NCBI GenBank assembly: GCA_907165275.2
Contig: OU015652.1
Location: 6,835,001-6,899,000, forward strand
DNA: 64,000 nucleotides
Source: Zygaena filipendulae
Lineage: Eukaryota > Arthropoda > Insecta > Lepidoptera > Zygaenidae
Direction of reading: 5' to 3'
Position numbers and translations under genes: made by a program. Under the pieces are notes generated by a model. It saw only the letters and a program-made list of their open reading frames with translations. It searched no databases and had not been told where the DNA came from. Below are positions 59,401-64,000 of the stretch, piece after piece; position 1 is the stretch's first letter; the number at the start of each line of letters is the position of its first letter.

Positions 59401-60393
59401 ATAAAAACAACGCAATGACAAGAGTCTCGTATTATGAGAAACATAATAATCTAGGTCCAACCCAATAGGAGAATGGCGTGAGCGTATGTCTCGAGTTAAT
59501 TTTAAACATAACACAACAATTTTTTTCCCCTTCCCATTCTTGTTACAGTTGGTCGCAATTTGTGAGACCTCCCCCTCCCTAGTGTGACGTCACATATTTC
59601 GCAATTTCACATCTAGAAATGATTAAAATAATACTGCAGGCCCGACAACAATTTTAACTTTAGTTCGCCAACAAAGCAATTTACACCTTATGTCCAAACG
59701 GATATAGTTAGAAATATTTTTTAAGTTTTCGTTAGTAGTGACTAGTTAATAATTTTGGCAATATAACATGTATAAGGTTTTGAAATGTGACGACACGGAA
59801 CTTTGGATCCCTCCCATCCCCTGTAACACAACGTCACACTTCGTTCCTAGAGTAGTGTCCGGGGTATGAAAGTCAAAATTCTATTTAGTCCGTCAGTTAG
59901 ATAATAAAAAAAAATAGGCAAGTATTTTTTGCTTTTTCATATTATCTTGACGCCATAACGTGCTATAAACTTGCACGGCGTGACGTCACGCGACATTTCG
60001 ACTTAATATGTATCTCCGTTATTTTTCCATCACGTAAAAAATAAAAAAAAACACTTGTCCAATATTTTTTATTATTCTACAAGACGGACTAAAAACTAAA
60101 ATTTGGTTGACAAGCCCATTATGAGTGTGTTTGTCATTCCGTAGGAGCACCCGACGGCGATAGATCCGGCGATGTTCCCGACGTGGCCCGCCAAGTCGGA
60201 GGGCAATCGGCGCGCGACGCACAGCCCGCGCCCGCCCGCCGGCGGCGCCGCCGCCGAGTTCGCGCGCGGCGACTCGGACGAGTCGGGCGCGGGCGGCGGC
60301 GGCGCGGGCGCGGGCGCGGGCGCCGGCTACCGCGCGCACCAGCACCAGCCGCGCCCGCACCACGCGCCCTCCGGCTTCTCGCTCAAGTTCTAG
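44403..60393 (+). CDS. Cdk11: cyclin-dependent kinase 11 (PITSLRE kinase)
   Basis: Nuclear Ser/Thr kinase partnered with cyclin L, linked to transcription and pre-mRNA splicing. Twelve exons: 44403-44482, 44780-44935, 45024-45688, 46571-46792, 47044-47263, 48334-48523, 48780-48962, 57588-57732, 57847-57968, 58566-58790, 59117-59335 and 60145-60393 (TAG); all phases agree, about 891 aa. The N-terminal half is charged, with a YREK repeat tract, [13 protein letters not shown] and an RS stretch ([16 protein letters not shown]). The kinase domain shows [19 protein letters not shown], the name motif [36 protein letters not shown] and DMWSVGC. The protein ends in a Gly/Ala/His-rich tail and the family ending FSLKF. 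Exon 6 may instead start at 48352, 18 bases on and in frame. Codons are AT-ending in exons 1-7 and GC-ending in 8-12. Confidence 0.96.
46150..46215 (+). repeat. Helitron-like element 3' end fragment
   Basis: A worn block ending GGGGAACAGCTAG. CDK11 intron 3. Confidence 0.35.
47508..47862 (+). mobile_element. MITE of the AGTCCGTC family, copy F
   Basis: It runs from ATTGGCTACTTGACTAAATTTTG to CCTGGAAAATACCCAATTG. An extra T-rich block with AAAACACTGCCCG is inserted near 47695-47735. One TGACGTCA is intact and one is mutated to TGGCGTCA. CDK11 intron 5. Confidence 0.7.
48160..48301 (+). mobile_element. Helitron-like element, worn copy
   Basis: It contains CTCAAAGACGAAATTT, CAGTAACCTTGAGTGACATAG and an end at GGGGTTTGCTAG. 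It finishes 32 bases before the CDK11 exon 6 acceptor. Confidence 0.5.
50730..51110. mobile_element. palindromic GCCCCG(T/C)TAGCC element, interrupted
   Basis: Its left part (GCCCCGCTAGCC...CATAGAAAAC) and its middle (AACAAATCGTCATG...AAAACTGAGTGCG) match the intact copy at 54113-54308. It is split by the foldback at 50781-50997. Confidence 0.6.
50781..50997. mobile_element. PIF/Harbinger-like foldback MITE, copy 1
   Basis: 217 bases, largely one palindrome, with ends CGGCCGCACTCAGAGTCG and CGACTCTGAGTGCGGCCG. It is flanked by TAA on both sides. A 3-base TAA target duplication is typical of the PIF/Harbinger superfamily. No ORF. Confidence 0.75.
51379..51790. mobile_element. PIF/Harbinger-like foldback MITEs, clustered copies
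   Basis: A partial copy (51379 to about 51485) is followed by a full copy at 51489-51725. The full copy has ends CCGCCGCACTCAGAGTCG and GACTCTGAGTGCGGCCG, with TAA at each side. A half-copy ending GAGTGCGGCAGTTA follows to 51790. Confidence 0.7.
51844..52161 (-). pseudogene. Tc1/mariner-type transposase C-terminal fragment
   Basis: The reading frame keeps [20 protein letters not shown], matching the end of the DDE domain (family form SPDLNPIEN-x-W with the last catalytic Glu), and ends near RGDWTPY. Everything before about the last third of the transposase is missing and the front of the frame is unrelated. A relic in CDK11 intron 7, different from the element at 31410-32956. Confidence 0.6.
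52735..52862 (+). mobile_element. Helitron-like element, 3' part
   Basis: It contains AACTCAAAAACCACTGGAATG, TATCACTGAGTAACATAGGC and the end GAGACCGCGGGGTATAGCTAG followed by T. Confidence 0.55.
53239..53530. mobile_element. MITE with TTTTTAATACAGTTGC ends
   Basis: 292 bases bounded by TTTTTAATACAGTTGC and its inverse GCAACTGTATTAAAAA. No second copy in the window. The interior has overlapping short frames on both strands, with no family match. Confidence 0.5.
53796..53950 (-). mobile_element. Helitron-like element, reversed
   Basis: It starts CTAGCTGTTCACCTGCGGTAA and contains TCCCGTGGGAATTCCGGG and the AAAATCAATTCAGTAGATCC block. Confidence 0.55.
54113..54308. mobile_element. palindromic GCCCCGTTAGCC element, intact
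   Basis: The ends GCCCCGTTAGCCAACTTGAC and AACTTGGCTAAGGGGGC are inverted. Internal words ATAATCGTTAACGCATAGAAAA and AGTTTTCTGAGCGTTAACGATTAT continue the palindrome. It serves as the uninterrupted reference for 50730-51110. Confidence 0.6.
55281..55707. repeat. AAAAACCGGCCAAGTGCGAG repeat with inverted ends
   Basis: 427 bases from AAAAACCGGCCAAGTGCGAG to CGCACTTGGCCGGTTTTT. Related sequence (TTGTTATAGCGGCAACAGAAA, GGACGGACGGACAGGCAGCG) continues to about 55862. It resembles a repeat I associate with Lepidoptera; the superfamily is unknown to me. Confidence 0.6.
56621..56730. mobile_element. small MITE with ATGGGCAATCA ends
   Basis: 110 bases with inverted ends ATGGGCAATCA and TGATTGCCCAT and an interior of GTTTAAAC palindromes. 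A related block occurs near 3793-3850. Confidence 0.55.
58083..58517 (-). mobile_element. two tandem Helitron-like copies
   Basis: Copy 1 (58083-58278) and copy 2 (58302-58517) are near-identical, each from CTAGTTxTGxCCCGCGGTTT to GCGTTTATAATATTAG, joined by about 20 bases. They lie in CDK11 intron 9; copy 2 ends about 50 bases before the acceptor of exon 10. Confidence 0.7.
59862..60120 (-). mobile_element. MITE of the AGTCCGTC family, copy G
   Basis: A shorter copy, with ATTTAGTCCGTCAGTTAG at the left and CAAGACGGACTAAAAA at the right. One TGACGTCA is intact. It ends about 24 bases before the acceptor of the last CDK11 exon. Confidence 0.65.
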
Positions 60394-61908
60394 TACTCGC
60401 CGAACAGCAAAATTCGGTGAAAACGGTAAACGAACCTAAACACCGGTTTTGTTGTTAAAAAAGTTCACCTACAGTGCTGTTTTCTGTATTCTCTGTAGAG
60501 AACGGTTTTTTTTTATTCTCATTTTTTTACCGCGACCACACTCTACTGTCGACATAATACAAGCTAATACTAGCAGGAACACGGTTCTGTGGCGATTCAC
60601 GATGCTCTTATATACCTAATTGTAATGATTTAATTAAAAAAATGACAAAAAAATAATAATTAAAAAAGCCATTTAAGCCTATAATCATAAATTTCAGGAT
60701 ATAATGTTTGGAAATAATAATATAAATGTAATCGCCAAGTAAACACTTCATTAACTTGAAAACAAGGAATCTATAATGTTTAACAAAAAATAATATAACG
60801 AAACTATAAAATCAAAGTGGTCTTCACTAAAGAAAAATGTTTTTTAGGGTTTCCACTGCGAGTGTTTTAAATAAAACATTGGCATTATTTATATACATAT
60901 AATGGAATTATAAACCTCAAACTTCCTTTAATTTTCTCAACACGTACAAGTTTTTTTTAATATCTTATCTAATAAATAAATCACGTGTCACATTGTTTGT
61001 CCGCGATGGACTCCGAAACTACTGAACGGATTTTGATAAAATTTTGTAACCATTCATAAAATGGTCCAACTTAAAAGATAGGATAGTTTTTATCTCGGAA
61101 TTCCCGCGGGAACTCCGAAATTACCGCGGATGAAATTGCGGGGGACAGCTAGTAGGTATATAATTTCTAACTGTCTAAAAGTTCATAACTTTCTGCAAAA
61201 AGTGTGTGTGTACTGTGTTAGTATGTCAAAAATGTATCACAATTCTTGTGAGGAGGGAATATAAACTGCTTTTAATAGATACTTTTTTAATGTATGCCTT
61301 TAAAATTATGTTTTCCTGTTACATAATATTATGTCAAATAATAATAAAATATATAGTTAAATTTTTTATGCATTTCCAAAGCATCCAATACCATCTTATT
61401 TTGTTAATGTACTTACGATTTATATTATTTTATAAAATTAATAGTTTTCAGTTTATAATTATTAGGTATACGATAATGTCGTTTTGTATAAAAAAAATGT
61501 TTTCATCAAAACATTTTGTAATTGATAATTTATGTTTTCTTTGAGACTAAACCATGCATACAATTACAATGATAACTGGTCGACGTAGAAAAGAATCGTT
61601 TCGTTTGGTTGAAAGTAGATACAGAGTTCTGCATACTCGAAAACAATTATTTTAATAATAATGTTGTAAATAGTTGTAAATCAAAAACAAAAAAAATACC
61701 TCCTAGACGCTGGAAATAAAAAACAAAACAATATTTGTTTAGGTTACGCTTAGAATAATAATTATGTAGATAATAATAATACAATAAAATGTGTTTTGAC
61801 AAAAATATCGTCTTTATATTTTGTTTTCACAAATCACATCTAACAAGCACTATTATCGATTTCCGTTCGTAAAACTCAATTGGGTTGAATGATCGTATTT
61901 TCCAGTCG
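60394..61908. other. 3' flanks of CDK11 and PDF (convergent genes)
   Basis: CDK11 ends at 60393 and PDF, on the opposite strand, ends at 61909. Possible CDK11 poly(A) signals include AATAAA near 60872. The region is AT-rich apart from a Helitron-like copy at 60966-61154. No further gene was seen. Confidence 0.45.
60966..61154 (+). mobile_element. Helitron-like element, complete
   Basis: It runs from TCTAATAAATAAATCACGTG-like sequence to GCGGGGGACAGCTAG followed by T. It belongs to the GTTTGTCCGCGATGGACTCC subfamily and is close to the copy at 34826-35012. Confidence 0.7.
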
Positions 61909-63040
61909 TTAGCGCCCTGCGTCATTGAGGCCCTTCGGAAGGGCCAGCAGCGAGTTGATGACGTCCGCGTTACGCTTCCATGCCCGGTACTTGGTGTTGA
62001 CCATAGAATCGGTGACGATCACCATACGACCGTCTCCTCTGTACGAATTCATAATAGAATGCATTTGGCGGATGTACTGAAACGAAATAAAGCTACGTTG
62101 TAAAAAATAAAAATTCACTCTATCGAGCTCTTCCTAACTTATAGCATAGAAGCTAACCTCGCATTGGAATTTATTTCGTCCATTAAAACTTCGATCTTAC
62201 ATAACTATAAATTACAATACAAATTCGACTTTACGTGAATTGCTGTAAGGTTGAAATTTTAATCGACTAAATTTCGCTGCAAGTTGAAAGTTTGTGGTTA
62301 GGGCCCATGAAAGGGTTTACTCCCAATTAGGTCCCATTGCCACCAAGTCGGGATCTGATGATGGGATCTTGGAGAAATCGAGGGAACTCTTGAAAAATTA
62401 TAAGCACACCTATAGCGATTTGGGTATTTTTTATTGTAAATCGTTCATTTGCTTTTGGAAAGCAATATTTGAAGAAGTGGAACTGATGATGAAGACCACA
62501 GATGGTCATCGGAACTACTCAACAATAATACGTATTTCACGGGTTCCGATTGGAGTGATTTCAATAATTGTTTTTTTGGTTTGAAAGGGGATACTCCCAA
62601 ATTGATTCCATTGTCACCAAGTCGAGATCTGATGATGGGATGGGTATGAAGTCGGTGACAAGCCAAATATGGAGGTAGATGGGCTAAGTTGACTCCCGCC
62701 ACCAGGTCTCCGTGAGCGGAACAAACCAAGTGGGCAGACACCAGCGGGCTTGTCACTGAATTCAAACCGATCAGTGGTAGCACAAACCAATAATAATATT
62801 ACATGTGTTTTTGTCTTTTGGATTAAATCGGTATTTTGTTATTTTTAGCTTTTTATTTTTAAGCTTTTTTAGTTTTGTGTTTTTGGAAGTCGGTTTTATT
62901 TTTTTTGTTATGTATAGTACCTCTTCTTTATTTTTAAGATCTTGAAAGTGGTACGGTCCAAAATCGTAGTCAGGTATCGTATCATAAGAAGACAGGGATA
63001 TAATGATCAGCAATATTGAAGAGATCTTCAAAATAACCAT
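61909..63040 (-). CDS. Pdf: pigment-dispersing factor (PDF) neuropeptide precursor
   Basis: PDF is a secreted, C-terminally amidated neuropeptide that synchronises circadian clock neurons through a class B GPCR. Two exons join in phase 0: 63040-62921 (40 codons) and 62076-61909 (55 codons plus stop), with donor GAG|GTACTA and acceptor TTTCAG|TAC; the precursor is 95 aa. It starts with a signal peptide (MVILKISSILLIIISLSS), continues with a short spacer peptide and a Lys-Arg cleavage site (AWKR), and ends with the mature peptide NADVINSLLALPKGLNDA plus Gly-Arg. The Gly donates the amide. Length and layout match insect PDF precursors. The 844-base intron holds a duplicated repeat. The ATG is the only one giving a signal peptide. 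Confidence 0.93.
62300..62700. repeat. duplicated repeat block in the PDF intron
   Basis: The words ACTCCCAATTAGGTCCCATTG and CACCAAGTCGGGATCTGATG near 62318-62370 recur, diverged, near 62591-62642. About 270 bases separate them. The class is unknown; overlapping open frames on both strands look incidental. Confidence 0.45.
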
Positions 63041-63741
63041 TTTGTAATATTAAAAATAGCGTAATGCTAAATTGTTAAACACTGGATACAGCCTTATCGA
63101 TCAAAAAGTTCATCCTAATTTGTGTTGAACTCAAACTTAAATGTGTTACTAGAATCCGAACCTGAACTTAATACACAATTAATTATTATTTATCTATCAC
63201 TTAGTTCACTCGAACAACACAGAATTGGTGGTAATCACTGCTTGCAGGCACATCCGTCAATAGCGGCGGCAGAATGTAATTTAAAGTACCTATCGCTCGG
63301 GAATGGACACTTTCTGTACCGTGTACAAATAAAGAAATAAGGGTGGGTGGAGGCAGAGCGGGGCCCGCGGTGCGTTGTTATGCGGTGTCGTCACAGGGCG
63401 CGCGCTCGTGCGGAACCTCGCTCGCTGCACGCGACGCGAGAGGCGCGCGGACGGGGCGCGGTGCGAGCACTTGCGTCCCACGGGCCACGGGCCACGACCA
63501 ACCCTGCCCTAGACACCTACTGTTCGAAGATATGACGCTCTCCAGTCTGTTGCTGACAGATTTACTCTCTCGATAGGTATTTTTAGATATAACCTTCTAA
63601 TACGGTAATAATAATACGAGTAGGTTATAAAAATCACAGCCGTAACAAAGTAAATGTAAAGTATACTTTACATGATTTTTATAGAAATTGAAATAACATA
63701 CTGTGTAAATTTAAATTTATGTGATTGAAATATGTAGATAG
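63041..63741 (-). promoter_or_regulatory. PDF upstream region with a GC-rich patch
   Basis: It lies between the PDF start codon and the argininosuccinate lyase stop, both on the minus strand. A GC- and CpG-rich patch at 63343-63510 contrasts with AT-rich flanks and could be part of the PDF promoter or a non-coding first exon. Open frames there on both strands overlap and have no family signature. Confidence 0.35.
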
Positions 63742-63931
63742 TTATTGTGTGCAGGCATTCGACAGGGACATTTTATATTCTGGCCATACAAAGGCCTGTA
63801 GCCACTCCCGCAGTGCCGTGATTTGCTGTTCGACTGCAACACGAGCCGTGCCTCCAGCCGAAATATATTGTTCGACGCTTGCTTCCCATGAAAATAGTTT
63901 TTTAATATCCTCTTCTGTGCCGAAATCTTGA
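63742..63931 (-). CDS. argininosuccinate lyase, last exon (partial)
   Basis: This cytosolic enzyme splits argininosuccinate into arginine and fumarate. The exon enters with one base completing a codon (acceptor TTTCAG|T) and ends at TAA 63742. Its 62 codons include FGTEEDIKKLFSWEASVEQY and GGTARVAVEQQITALREWL. These align with the C-terminal region of animal argininosuccinate lyase and delta-crystallin, which has SVEQYGALGGTARSSV. The catalytic core lies off the right edge. The last 15 residues or so extend beyond the human C-terminus. Other members of the fumarase/ASL superfamily lack the VEQ-GGTA pattern, so the assignment is fairly firm. Confidence 0.8.
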
Positions 63932-64000
63932 CTGAAATTAAAAACGAAATAGTTTAAAAGCATTGCCAATGAACACTCATAAAGATAATCAGAGATTAGA

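Noticed and set aside
62445..62783. Minus-strand frame of 112 codons in the PDF intron
   Set aside because: It spans a duplicated repeat and has no family signature. The PDF splice sites skip it cleanly.
63343..63576. GC-rich open frames upstream of PDF
   Set aside because: Two plus-strand frames and one minus-strand frame overlap in the same CpG-rich patch with Arg/Ala-rich translations; a promoter patch or UTR is more likely.

Overview
The window is animal nuclear DNA, most likely from a moth or butterfly (Lepidoptera). The signs are spliced genes with short exons in AT-rich introns, arthropod-type gene content including the clock neuropeptide PDF, and a dense load of short repeats of the kind common in lepidopteran genomes. 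These include Helitron-like elements ending in CTAG, a tRNA-derived SINE, several MITE families, and the repeat beginning AAAAACCGGCCAAGTGCGAG. The species cannot be named from the sequence alone.

Layout from left to right. (1) 295-2609, minus: the first three coding exons of an integrin beta subunit; the rest lies off the left edge. (2) 2610-11994: repeat-rich intergenic DNA. (3) 11995-25187, plus: a complete 18-exon kinesin-1 heavy chain gene (Khc, about 968 aa). A second, shorter C-terminus is encoded where exon 14 reads into its intron. (4) 25188-33877: intergenic DNA with a long inverted-repeat element, a dead Tc1-like transposon and SINEs. (5) 33878-41731, minus: a sorting nexin 29 (RUN plus PX domain) gene without its start exon. 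(6) 42542-43150, minus: exons of a THAP-type zinc-finger protein, possibly separate and possibly spliced into SNX29. (7) 44403-60393, plus: a complete 12-exon CDK11/PITSLRE kinase (about 891 aa) with an 8.6 kb intron inside the kinase domain. (8) 61909-63040, minus: a complete two-exon pigment-dispersing factor precursor. (9) 63742-63931, minus: the last exon of argininosuccinate lyase, running off the right edge.

The genes are ordinary single-copy cellular genes for adhesion, microtubule transport, endosomal sorting, transcription/splicing-linked kinase activity, circadian signalling and arginine metabolism. They do not form a pathway or operon. All exon coordinates were read by eye from GT/GC-AG sites, reading phase and similarity to remembered family members; none has been checked against transcripts.

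The most interesting signals are the hidden alternative kinesin tail, which would remove the light-chain-binding and autoinhibitory regions; a GC-AG intron in the same gene; the possible THAP-SNX29 joint; nested transposon layers that allow relative dating; head-to-tail Helitron-like copies joined exactly at CTAG|TC; and two MITE families that scatter TGACGTCA (CRE-type) sites. No unmistakable new multi-gene system was seen.
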